17,951 nt of DNA from an uncultured Collinsella sp. GTDB taxonomy: Bacteria; Actinomycetota; Coriobacteriia; Coriobacteriales; Coriobacteriaceae. Location: assembly GCA_902492545.1 (NCBI GenBank), contig CABULX010000038.1, positions 1 to 17,951 on the forward strand. Reading direction: 5' to 3'. Under the pieces are notes generated by a model. It did no database searches. It saw only the letters and a program-made list of their open reading frames with translations, and was not told the DNA's origin. The position numbers and the translations under genes were made by a program. Shown here in pieces: positions 1-5,573 of this stretch. Each line of letters opens with the position of its first letter. Position 1 is the stretch's first letter.

Positions 1-4
1 AACA

Positions 5-55
5 GGAGGCCACTTAATGTGGCCTCCGTCGTGAGCAGGACTGTAGAGCAGGAAA
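5..55 (-). repeat. Structured RNA element, copy 1 (3' UTR of the JetD-like gene)
   Basis: Read on the minus strand, the element starts with a 21-nt block (55-35, beginning TTTCCTGCTCTACAG) identical to plus-strand 4745-4765. A short GTC...GAC pairing and a hairpin follow: GGAGGCCAC, loop ATTAA, GTGGCCTCC (27-5). Copy 2 has the same layout with GGAAAGCAC/GTGCTTTCC, so three adjacent base pairs have changed on both sides while pairing and loop stay the same. 43 of 51 positions match; six of the eight differences are those stem changes. The element begins about 40 nt after the stop codon at 94-96. The tract after the stem is TGTT, weak for an intrinsic terminator, and the window ends there, so whether it terminates transcription cannot be judged. 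Confidence 0.8.
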
Positions 56-56
56 C

Positions 57-93
57 CTAAGCCGGTGTCCCCACTCTCCCGGGGCCGAACGCC
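57..93 (-). other. Hairpin between the stop codon and repeat copy 1
   Basis: Minus-strand CCCC, loop GGGAGAGT, GGGG forms a short hairpin just upstream of repeat copy 1. In the plus-strand small RNA the matching place holds GCCGC, loop GGGAGCCGG, GCGGC. Both loops start GGGAG, so this may be a further conserved part of the same RNA. The shared loop is visible; treating it as homologous is inference. Confidence 0.4.
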
Positions 94-2265
94 CTAGTTG
101 TTGAGCATGCGGTCGAAGCTTCCCGAGTCGCCATCCCGATAGTCTGCGGTCATCAGGATCTCCTGCGGAATGCGCCCGCCTTCACGTAGCACGTTGCGGA
201 ACTGCACGCGCGTAACCATGGGCAGATCCTTGATCGTCGCTGCCAGGTTCTGCGGCACGCCCTGGTTGGCAGCCGCGGGCTCGCACTCGCCGCCGGCCTT
301 CACGCGACGCTTATGCTCGGCGAGCATGGCGCGGTACATGCCGGCATGCAGGCGAATCTCAACCACATTGGCATTGCGAGCCTGTTCGACGATGCGCGCG
401 CCCTCGCGATCGATATCGCCTACGTAGTAGACGTAGTTAAAGCGATAGCCAATCTCGGCCAGATAATCGTCCAAGGCATGCGAGACGCTCGCCTTGCATC
501 CGCCGCCAAAAATCACGCCGCCCACCTTGATGCCAAAGAGCTTGGCGTGCTTGCGGCCACGCAGCAGCTTGACGATCTCGTCGTAGGTGTCCAGGTTCTC
601 GACCATAATGAACGGCTTGTCGGCGCCCAGCGTAAAGAAGCCCGTAAAGTGCACGGGGCGATTGGGGGCGACCTTGATCGCCTGCATGCTGATGCCCTTT
701 TCGGTCATACGCCTGATCAAGCGCTCACCGTGCTTGCCGTCAAAAGCCTTCTCGTCGTTAAAGATCTGGTAGGCACGCTGGCGGCGCGAGGCAACCGGCG
801 TATCGGCACCTCGGTTCTGCTCGATCCAAGCCTGGATGATTGCGATTTCCTCGGCAATCTTGCGGTTGGACATCTCGTTGTGCTGAGTGCGCTGCGGAGC
901 CTTTTTGCCGTCCTTGCCCTCGACCTTTACGATCTGTGTCTGCTGCTCCTTGATCTTAGAGAGCGCCGTAGGCGTAGGGACAACCTTGAGCAGCTGCCTG
1001 CCTAAAACGCGGGCAAGGGCAAACGCCGAGACCTCGCCGTGGACGGACGACTTGGGCTGCTGGGCAGCAGTATCTGCTGCGGCAGACTCCGGCTTCTTCT
1101 GAGACTTGCGCTTAGAATCGCCCTGGGAATTGTGCTCGTGCTTCGGCAAGGACGCCTGCTTCTGCGGACGAACGGACTTGCTCTCCTTCGCCGGCTGGCG
1201 CTTAGGCTGCCCCGAAGAAACCTCGGCCTTCGCATCCTCGTTCTGCGGCGTGGTCTTCTCGGTTGCAGTCTCGGCATGGGAACTGCGGCCCCCACGATGG
1301 CGACGGCGGCGAGGCTTGCTCGACGCGCCCTGCTCCGCCTGCTCATCAGTAGGCTGCTGGCCCTTGGCCTCGGCATCAACCTCAAGCTGCGGCTCAACAG
1401 GCTTCTGCTCGCGAGCCGCCGGCTCAACGGTCTTCTCGTCCTGGGTGGTCGAAACCGACTCGCCCTTCTCCTGACGCTTTACGGGATATGCACGTCCCGC
1501 AAAACCGCGACCAGGACGACACGAACCCGGAGCCTTCTTGGCAGACTCCTCAACATCGTCTGCAACCTCAGAAGACTCTTCAACCTCACGCGCGGCATCC
1601 TGCTGTGCAGTCTTAAAGTGAGCACCGCGACGACGCTTGGGCTCTTGGGCCTCCACGGGCTTTTGCTCCCTCGCGGGCTTCTGCGACTCGGCAGCAACCT
1701 CGGTCTCAACAGCCTCAGCATCCGTCTCACCCTTTTGAGCAACGGCGCGACGGAAGCGCTCCTGCTGGGCGCGGCGCTGCGCATCGCGCTTGCCACTCCC
1801 GCCAAAACCGCCGCGGCCGGCCTTGGCCGTAAAGGCGCGAACGACGCTCTCGTCAAGCAGCTCGTCGGTATCGACATGCTCGCGCGGAGCCGTTTCCACC
1901 GAAGCGGGCGCCTCGACAACGTCCTCGACGGCCTCTTCGGCAACCTCGACGGGCCGCTCCTGGGCATCGTTAATCTCGGCATTGATGGTATAGAACGCCG
2001 GGCGCCCGTTAATGCCGCTACCCTCGATCTTGGTCACGATCTTTGCCGCGATAAGCTCATCGCGCATCGCCTTGGTGTCGCACTCCTTATCGACGGAGCG
2101 GAAAATCTGCGCCAGCGCACTCGACTTAATCTTGAGCGCCTTGCGGCAAAGCAGGTCGTAGGCAACCAGCTTGGCACGCTCAGCAGAAAGCGACGTCTGG
2201 CTGCTCAGGCGCTCAGCCAGAGCATCGACATTTTGTTGGTTATCGGAATATACCGTCTTGGCCAC
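94..2265 (-). CDS. JetD/DUF2220-like TOPRIM-domain protein with winged-helix-like N-terminus and long disordered linker
   Basis: The predicted protein is 723 residues from a GTG at 2265, chosen because GAAAGGGG lies just upstream; an in-frame ATG at 2289 has no ribosome site. Residues about 10-95 look like a winged helix. Residues about 100-410 are low-complexity (E, K, Q, A, R) with basic RG-rich patches such as KAGRGGFGGSGKR, GRGFAGR and KPRRRRHRGGR. Residues about 470-723 resemble the C-terminal domain of Wadjet JetD (DUF2220): RAYQIFNDEK, then FIMVEN (candidate acidic residue), GVIFGGG, and YYVGDIDREG (TOPRIM-like DxD). JetD is a topoisomerase VI-A-like nuclease that cleaves plasmid DNA. 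This protein lacks JetD's usual N-terminal half, and neither flank in the window carries jetA, jetB or jetC. A nucleic-acid-acting enzyme is likely; its substrate is unknown. It is probably monocistronic. Confidence 0.8.
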   Translation of the reverse strand: MAKTVYSDNQQNVDALAERLSSQTSLSAERAKLVAYDLLCRKALKIKSSALAQIFRSVDKECDTKAMRDELIAAKIVTKIEGSGINGRPAFYTINAEINDAQERPVEVAEEAVEDVVEAPASVETAPREHVDTDELLDESVVRAFTAKAGRGGFGGSGKRDAQRRAQQERFRRAVAQKGETDAEAVETEVAAESQKPAREQKPVEAQEPKRRRGAHFKTAQQDAAREVEESSEVADDVEESAKKAPGSCRPGRGFAGRAYPVKRQEKGESVSTTQDEKTVEPAAREQKPVEPQLEVDAEAKGQQPTDEQAEQGASSKPRRRRHRGGRSSHAETATEKTTPQNEDAKAEVSSGQPKRQPAKESKSVRPQKQASLPKHEHNSQGDSKRKSQKKPESAAADTAAQQPKSSVHGEVSAFALARVLGRQLLKVVPTPTALSKIKEQQTQIVKVEGKDGKKAPQRTQHNEMSNRKIAEEIAIIQAWIEQNRGADTPVASRRQRAYQIFNDEKAFDGKHGERLIRRMTEKGISMQAIKVAPNRPVHFTGFFTLGADKPFIMVENLDTYDEIVKLLRGRKHAKLFGIKVGGVIFGGGCKASVSHALDDYLAEIGYRFNYVYYVGDIDREGARIVEQARNANVVEIRLHAGMYRAMLAEHKRRVKAGGECEPAAANQGVPQNLAATIKDLPMVTRVQFRNVLREGGRIPQEILMTADYRDGDSGSFDRMLNN

Positions 2266-2286
2266 GGGGCCCCTTTCATATGCACA

Positions 2287-2302
2287 CATATACGTCTATA
2301 TG
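2287..2302. promoter_or_regulatory. Inverted repeat upstream of the JetD-like gene
   Basis: CATATA-CGTC-TATATG is a perfect inverted repeat with 6-bp arms. It lies about 12 bp upstream of the ribosome site of the JetD-like gene and overlaps the -10 region of its best promoter candidate. That position would suit a repressor operator. No regulator is recognised from the sequence. Confidence 0.35.
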
Positions 2303-2329
2303 GTACAACGCGCGCCCTTATCCACGCAA
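2300..2329 (-). promoter_or_regulatory. Weak candidate promoter for the JetD-like gene
   Basis: On the minus strand TTGCGT (2329-2324) and TACCAT (2305-2300) are separated by 18 bp. Both match the sigma-70-type consensus only partly. This is the best pair in the 105-bp space between the cstA terminator and the GTG start. Confidence 0.3.
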
Positions 2330-2370
2330 AACATCTGCGAGAACACTCGAGCGTCACCCGCTTTTGCATG

Positions 2371-2409
2371 AAAAAAGACCGAGCCCGCGAAGTCGCGGAC
2401 CCGGTCTTT
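2371..2409 (-). terminator. Intrinsic terminator of cstA
   Basis: On the minus strand AAAGACCG and CGGTCTTT form the outer stem, with CCGCG/CGCGG pairing inside, followed by a run of six T. It begins 40 nt after the cstA stop codon and separates cstA from the JetD-like gene. Confidence 0.85.
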
Positions 2410-2448
2410 CCGAGTCATATAGATGTGACGTTCAACTCGTCAGGTCGA

Positions 2449-4338
2449 CTAAGCCTTGGCGGCCTCGGCGTCGGCAGGAGCCTCGGCGGCAGCGGCGCGG
2501 CCATACTCGGCCTTGCCCATCTCGGACCACTCGGGCTCCTCGTCGGGCATGGAACCGGCCTCCTTGCCGAAGAACTCCTTGAGGCAGTTGACGGCAACGA
2601 TGAGGCCCAGGACCATCAGCAGGACGGCGAAGACGAGCTGCAGGCCCTTGGTGGCGGCGACGGAGACGGCAGCCGTGGTAGCGGTGGCCGGGATGGTACC
2701 GAAGAAGCCGTAAGCCTGGACAGCGGTCATGCAGCCCATGGCGCTCTGGACCAGCGAGGTGAAGGTGCAGCAGAGCAGGAAGACGACGGGCACGTAGAGC
2801 ATCCAACCCTTGCGGCCGGTGCACTTGCAGAACACGGCGAGGGTGATCATGGTCATGCCGCCGAGCAGCTGGTTGGAAGCACCAAAGAGCGGCCAGATGT
2901 TGGCATAGCCACCAAAAGCGAGGGCGAGACCAGGAAGCAGGGTGACAACCGTGGCGAACCAGGGGTTGCCGAGGACCTTCATGTAGCCGGCCTTGGACTC
3001 GATGGCCAGGGCGTCGTTGGTCTGGGCAAAGAACTCGGAGAACGAGGTGCGGGCGATGCGGGCGACGGCATCGAGCGAGGTCAGGGCCAGAGCGGAGACG
3101 TTCATGGTCATGAAGACGGTTGCGAGCGTGCCGTCAACACCGAAGGCCTGCATACCGCGGGAGATGCCAGCGGCAAAGATCTGGAACGGGGTGGAAGCGA
3201 CGCCGGCGTTAAGGGCGCCGGTACCGGCGGTGTTCATGTCGGAGAACATGATGCCGGCAACGATGATGGCAAGGATACCGACGAAGGACTCGACGACCAT
3301 AGCGCCGTAACCGACCTTGACGGCGTCCTGCTCCTTCTCAACCTGCTTGGAGGAGGTACCAGAAGAAACGAGGCTGTGGAAACCGGAGAGAGCGCCGCAA
3401 GCAACGGAGACAAACAGGACCGGGAACATCATGCCGGAGGCACCAGAGAAGCCAGTGAAGACCGGAGCGGTCATCGTAGCCTGGCCGTGAACACCCAGGA
3501 CAACGATGCCGAGGACAGCGCAGGCGATCATGACGATCATCATGATGGAAGTGAGGTAGTCGCGCGGGGTCTTGAGCATCTGGATGGGCATAGCGCCAGC
3601 GAAGACCAGGTAGACCATGACGACAGCGAACCACTGGAACTTGGTCAGATAAACCGGGAACTGCATACCAACGGCGAACATGAGAACCATGAGCACCACG
3701 CCGGTGACGAACTCTGCAGCGCCGGTGAGGTTGAACTTCTTCTGGGCCCAACCAAAGGCCATGGCGACGAAGGTGAACAGGATGGAGATGGTGCCAGCGC
3801 AGCCGGCGGCATAGGACTTGGTGAAGTCGATGGCACCGGTAGCAGCGCCAGAAGCGTCAACGGCCGGGGTGAACATGAACGTCTTGCAGACCATGTCGGT
3901 GAAAGCGGCGATGACGATGATGCAGAACAGCCAGCAGAACAGCAGGAACAGGCGACGGCCGGTCTTGCCGATGTACTTCTCGATGAGCTGAGCGAGCGAC
4001 TTGCCGTTGTTCTTCATCGAAGCGTACAGGGCGCCGAAGTCGTGGACGGCGCCAAAGAAGATGCCGCCGACGAGGACCCAGAGCACGACGGGCAGCCAGC
4101 CAAAGGCCATGGCGACGATCGTACCCGTAACAGGGCCGGCACCGCAGATCGAGCTGAACTGGTGCGAGAAAGCGGTGAAGGCGGAGACGGGCGAGAAGCT
4201 GTTGCCGTCCTTCATGCGCTTGGCCGGCGTGAGGGCCTCTTTGTCAACGCCCCACTTGTTGGCCAGCCATCGGCCGTAGCCCAGATAGCCGCAGGCGAGC
4301 ACCGCCGCGGCCACAACCATGAGCAAAACTCCGTTCAT
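2449..4338 (-). CDS. cstA: CstA-family carbon-starvation / peptide or pyruvate transporter
   Basis: A 629-residue polytopic membrane protein with many hydrophobic segments across nearly its whole length and a soluble acidic, alanine-rich tail (about residues 595-629). CstA-family signatures include SHQFSSICGAGPVTGTIVA and AVHDFGALYASMKNNGKSL near the N-terminus. The family includes E. coli CstA (peptide uptake in carbon starvation) and BtsT (pyruvate/H+ symport); this protein is shorter than both, and its substrate cannot be told from sequence. The ATG at 4338 has an AGGAGG 7 nt upstream. The gene is preceded by a long leader with a small Ile/Val-rich ORF and an intrinsic terminator, and followed by its own terminator, so it is monocistronic. 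Attenuation by branched-chain amino-acid supply is the main regulatory inference. Confidence 0.93.
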   Translation of the reverse strand: MNGVLLMVVAAAVLACGYLGYGRWLANKWGVDKEALTPAKRMKDGNSFSPVSAFTAFSHQFSSICGAGPVTGTIVAMAFGWLPVVLWVLVGGIFFGAVHDFGALYASMKNNGKSLAQLIEKYIGKTGRRLFLLFCWLFCIIVIAAFTDMVCKTFMFTPAVDASGAATGAIDFTKSYAAGCAGTISILFTFVAMAFGWAQKKFNLTGAAEFVTGVVLMVLMFAVGMQFPVYLTKFQWFAVVMVYLVFAGAMPIQMLKTPRDYLTSIMMIVMIACAVLGIVVLGVHGQATMTAPVFTGFSGASGMMFPVLFVSVACGALSGFHSLVSSGTSSKQVEKEQDAVKVGYGAMVVESFVGILAIIVAGIMFSDMNTAGTGALNAGVASTPFQIFAAGISRGMQAFGVDGTLATVFMTMNVSALALTSLDAVARIARTSFSEFFAQTNDALAIESKAGYMKVLGNPWFATVVTLLPGLALAFGGYANIWPLFGASNQLLGGMTMITLAVFCKCTGRKGWMLYVPVVFLLCCTFTSLVQSAMGCMTAVQAYGFFGTIPATATTAAVSVAATKGLQLVFAVLLMVLGLIVAVNCLKEFFGKEAGSMPDEEPEWSEMGKAEYGRAAAAEAPADAEAAKA

Positions 4339-4373
4339 TACATTTCCTCCTCTAAAAAGAACTTCCTAGACAT

Positions 4374-4412
4374 AAAAAATGAGGGCCGTCGGTTGCGCTC
4401 GACGGCCCTCAT
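4374..4412 (-). terminator. Leader terminator (attenuator) upstream of cstA
   Basis: ATGAGGGCCGTCG and CGACGGCCCTCAT form a perfect 13-bp stem around an 8-nt loop. On the minus strand it runs into TTTTTT. It ends about 23 nt before the cstA Shine-Dalgarno sequence and lies well downstream of the likely promoter, leaving no room for a second promoter. It therefore interrupts the cstA leader rather than ending another gene: no upstream gene on this strand reads into it except yfcE-like, which has its own terminator at 4972-5003. Confidence 0.85.
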
Positions 4413-4501
4413 CTTCATCAGCCGCCCGTTATCGTACGGGCTAGCTGTATGTGCTAACCCGCATCAGATAATTACTACGCTGATAATGTTTAGCTGATGC
4501 G
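4413..4501 (-). promoter_or_regulatory. Switchable RNA pairings in the cstA leader
   Basis: Three hairpins compete on the minus strand. CGCAUCAG/CUGAUGCG (arms 4494-4501 and 4460-4467) encloses the Ile/Val codons of the leader ORF, and its 3' arm contains the UGA stop. GGGUUAGC/GCUAGCCC (4460-4438) and GCCCGU/ACGGGC (4441-4424) share bases 4438-4441 and exclude each other. In addition, GCUGAUG at 4422-4416, next to the terminator, can pair with CAUCAGC inside the leader ORF. These alternatives are typical of ribosome-mediated attenuators, but no strong antiterminator against the terminator's 5' arm is evident; the best is a 5-bp CGGCU/GGCCG pairing. Confidence 0.55.
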
Positions 4502-4508
4502 TGAACAT
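4464..4508 (-). CDS. Leader peptide MFTHQLNIISVVII upstream of cstA
   Basis: A 14-codon ORF on the minus strand reads MFTHQLNIISVVII and ends in TGA. AAGAGGA lies 10 nt before its ATG. An in-frame ATG at 4532 would give a 22-residue form with a poorer ribosome site. Four Ile and two Val codons are clustered in the last eight sense codons, and there is one Leu (CUA). Ile/Val-rich leader peptides ahead of a terminator are the known control device of branched-chain amino-acid biosynthesis operons; finding one ahead of a transporter gene is unusual. The ORF lies between the likely cstA promoter and the leader terminator. Its short length means chance cannot be excluded from one sequence. Confidence 0.6.
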   Translation of the reverse strand: MFTHQLNIISVVII

Positions 4509-4579
4509 GTCTAAGAAATCCTCTTCAATCATGATGCGAACGATCCGTGCGTGTTCACATCCCCCAGTGGTTGAAAAGG

Positions 4580-4608
4580 AGTATGAAACTTTAGTTACCT
4601 AAAGTCAA
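4580..4608 (-). promoter_or_regulatory. Promoter of the cstA leader transcript
   Basis: TTGACT (4608-4603) and CATACT (4585-4580) are spaced by 17 bp on the minus strand. The predicted transcript starts near 4573 and gives a leader of about 235 nt before the cstA ATG. Confidence 0.7.
4588..4605. promoter_or_regulatory. 18-bp palindrome in the cstA promoter spacer
   Basis: ACTTTAG-GTAA-CTAAAGT is a perfect inverted repeat with 7-bp arms. It fills the space between the -35 and -10 hexamers and overlaps the last three bases of the -35. This is a classic repressor position. The half-site TTTAGGT recalls DtxR-type metal boxes, but the whole does not match that consensus well; the binding protein is unknown. 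Confidence 0.55.
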
Positions 4609-4627
4609 CGCAAATTTGTAATGAATT

Positions 4628-4656
4628 TTCAACTTTTTTGGATTTCTCGGTATAAA
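4628..4656 (+). promoter_or_regulatory. Promoter of the plus-strand small RNA
   Basis: TTCAAC (4628-4633) and TATAAA (4651-4656) are spaced by 17 bp on the plus strand. The -10 is good and the -35 is weak. It diverges from the cstA promoter, with about 20 bp between the two -35 boxes. Transcription would start near 4663. Confidence 0.5.
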
Positions 4657-4662
4657 ACGCCA

Positions 4663-4799
4663 CTGACCTCGGACTTTACCCCACGACAGTTTTTGCATGA
4701 GAGATGCCCCTGAGAGCCGCGGGAGCCGGGCGGCGCATATGAACTTTCCTGCTCTACAGTCCTGCGCAAGACGGAAAGCACATTAAGTGCTTTCCTTTG
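4663..4799 (+). ncRNA. Candidate small structured RNA, about 135 nt
   Basis: A promoter-like pair ends at 4656, and a 9-bp hairpin (GGAAAGCAC, ATTAA, GTGCTTTCC) followed by TTT closes the unit at 4773-4798. Between them are a GCAT/ATGC hairpin near 4695-4707, GCCGC/GCGGC around a GGGAGCCGG loop (about 4716-4734), and the 21-nt block shared with the 3' UTR of the JetD-like gene. No ORF with a ribosome site is seen inside it. It could act as a trans-acting RNA or be a copy of a Coriobacteriia RNA motif. Collinsella-1 is one published motif from this genus to compare; I cannot confirm a match. The short T tract makes termination uncertain. Confidence 0.55.
4745..4795 (+). repeat. Structured RNA element, copy 2
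   Basis: This copy lies in the opposite orientation to the one at 5-55. The 21-nt block at 4745-4765 is identical to the reverse complement of 35-55. The GTC...GAC pairing and the ATTAA-loop hairpin (4773-4795) follow. The stem differs from copy 1 at three neighbouring base pairs, A-T, A-T and G-C here against G-C, G-C and C-G there, with pairing kept. Confidence 0.85.
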
Positions 4800-4971
4800 C
4801 GTGCGGAACTCGCGACAAACTTAACCCCCGCCCTCAGCCCCGGAAGCCCTCCCTGCCGTCACATTATTCAACCAGTTTTGCGGGCGTGCGCCGCTGCGCG
4901 GCTAGCCCGCGTGCTCCTCGGCGGGGTTGGTCTGATTGTTTTTGTTGAAGCTCTGCCTTTGGCTCAAATGG
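4800..4971. other. Non-coding stretch with one nested GC-rich hairpin
   Basis: No gene is supported here. At 4880-4910, GCGGGC/GCCCGC encloses GCCGC/GCGGC, a compact two-part hairpin that could form on either strand. It has no T tract on either side, so it does not look like a terminator. Nothing else in the stretch is recognised. Confidence 0.5.
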
Positions 4972-5003
4972 AAACGGGGGACGCATTTGCATCCCCCGTT
5001 TTT
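4972..5003 (-). terminator. Intrinsic terminator of the YfcE-like gene (possibly bidirectional)
   Basis: AACGGGGGACGC and GCATCCCCCGTT pair around ATTT with one G-T/A-C difference, 10 nt after the stop codon of the phosphodiesterase. The longer T run (TTTTTGTTG) is on the plus strand, so it may also stop plus-strand transcription leaving the small-RNA region. Confidence 0.75.
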
Positions 5004-5010
5004 GTTGTGG

Positions 5011-5478
5011 TTACTCTAGATCAATAAATTTGGTGCTTATGATCTTGCCGTCTTTTACTAGCATTCTGGCCATGGTGGGGCCTCGGGTGCCTCTGGGGTA
5101 GCTAGCGCTGCCCGGGTTGAGGACTAAACAACGGCCCACTTGGGCTTCTTTGGTTACGTGGGTGTGACCATTGATGGCTACGTCTACGGATCCCACCGGA
5201 AGGTCTTCGCGGTAGTGGGCTACGGCGAATTTGAGGCCTTCGTAGGTAAAGAGCGCAAGACGGTCTACATCGGGACCGTAGTCGCGGTAGTAATCGTTGT
5301 TGCCCAGTACGGCCCGCACGGGGGCGATGGTGCATAGGTGCTCGTAGTCCATCTCTGACGTGAGATCGCCGGCGTGGATGATCAGGTCTGCGCCCTCAAG
5401 CTCATCCAAGAGCGCAGGCGATAAATAGCCGTGGGTGTCCGAGATGATGTCGATGCGCTTGGCGCTTGCGCTGTTCAT
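5011..5478 (-). CDS. YfcE/MJ0936-like metallophosphoesterase
   Basis: The 155-residue protein carries the calcineurin-like phosphoesterase motifs in order: D14-x-H16 (IISDTHG), G37-D38 (HAGDLTS), GNND at 59-62, H88 (VAHYRED) and GHTH at 104-107. These residues bind two metal ions. Members of this small family hydrolyse phosphodiesters in vitro, often with Mn2+, and their physiological substrate is mostly unknown. There is no signal peptide, so it should be cytosolic. I chose the ATG at 5478 because GGAAGGG lies 5-6 nt upstream and the family begins there; the open frame extends further only because it overlaps the LytTR gene's DNA. The terminator of the preceding operon ends about 27 nt before its ribosome site, and no promoter is evident between. 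Confidence 0.9.
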   Translation of the reverse strand: MNSASAKRIDIISDTHGYLSPALLDELEGADLIIHAGDLTSEMDYEHLCTIAPVRAVLGNNDYYRDYGPDVDRLALFTYEGLKFAVAHYREDLPVGSVDVAINGHTHVTKEAQVGRCLVLNPGSASYPRGTRGPTMARMLVKDGKIISTKFIDLE

Positions 5479-5517
5479 GGGATCCCTTCCGCAAAAAACG
5501 ATTCGGCAGATACATAC

Positions 5518-5566
5518 AAAAAAGCCCCACGGCTCCGCAGACGATGGGTCTACAGGGCTGCGGGGC
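5518..5566 (-). terminator. Intrinsic terminator of the glycosyltransferase-kinase-regulator 1 operon
   Basis: On the minus strand GCCCC...GGGGC (5566-5524) closes a longer hairpin and is followed by six T. An alternative inner stem, CCGCAG/CTGCGG, is also possible. It begins about 8 nt after the stop codon of regulator 1. Confidence 0.8.
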
Positions 5567-5573
5567 CAGTGTG

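Noticed and set aside
94..2265. A Wadjet anti-plasmid operon
   Set aside because: Only a JetD-like C-terminal domain is present. No JetA, JetB or JetC (condensin-like) gene is in the window, and the next gene upstream is cstA.
4340..4418. A second small ORF (ATG at 4418) reading through the leader terminator and ending at the cstA start codon
   Set aside because: It has no good ribosome site, and its Arg-Pro-Ser-Phe-Phe part is just what any terminator stem plus T run encodes. The coupling-like TAATG overlap is probably chance.
1039..4497. Plus-strand open frame of 1152 codons
   Set aside because: It runs antisense through two well-supported minus-strand genes and the cstA leader terminator, has low-complexity composition typical of a GC-rich shadow frame, and resembles no family.
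4603..4640. LytTR-type direct repeats (AAAGTTGAA and TGCGTTGAC) at the cstA promoter
   Set aside because: The half-sites match only in part and are 24 bp apart start to start, not the 21-22 bp usual for LytTR regulators, so direct control by regulator 1 or 2 is not shown by this.
4880..4910. GC-rich nested hairpin as a terminator of the small RNA
   Set aside because: Neither strand has a T run after it, and a better-placed hairpin closes the small RNA at 4773-4795.
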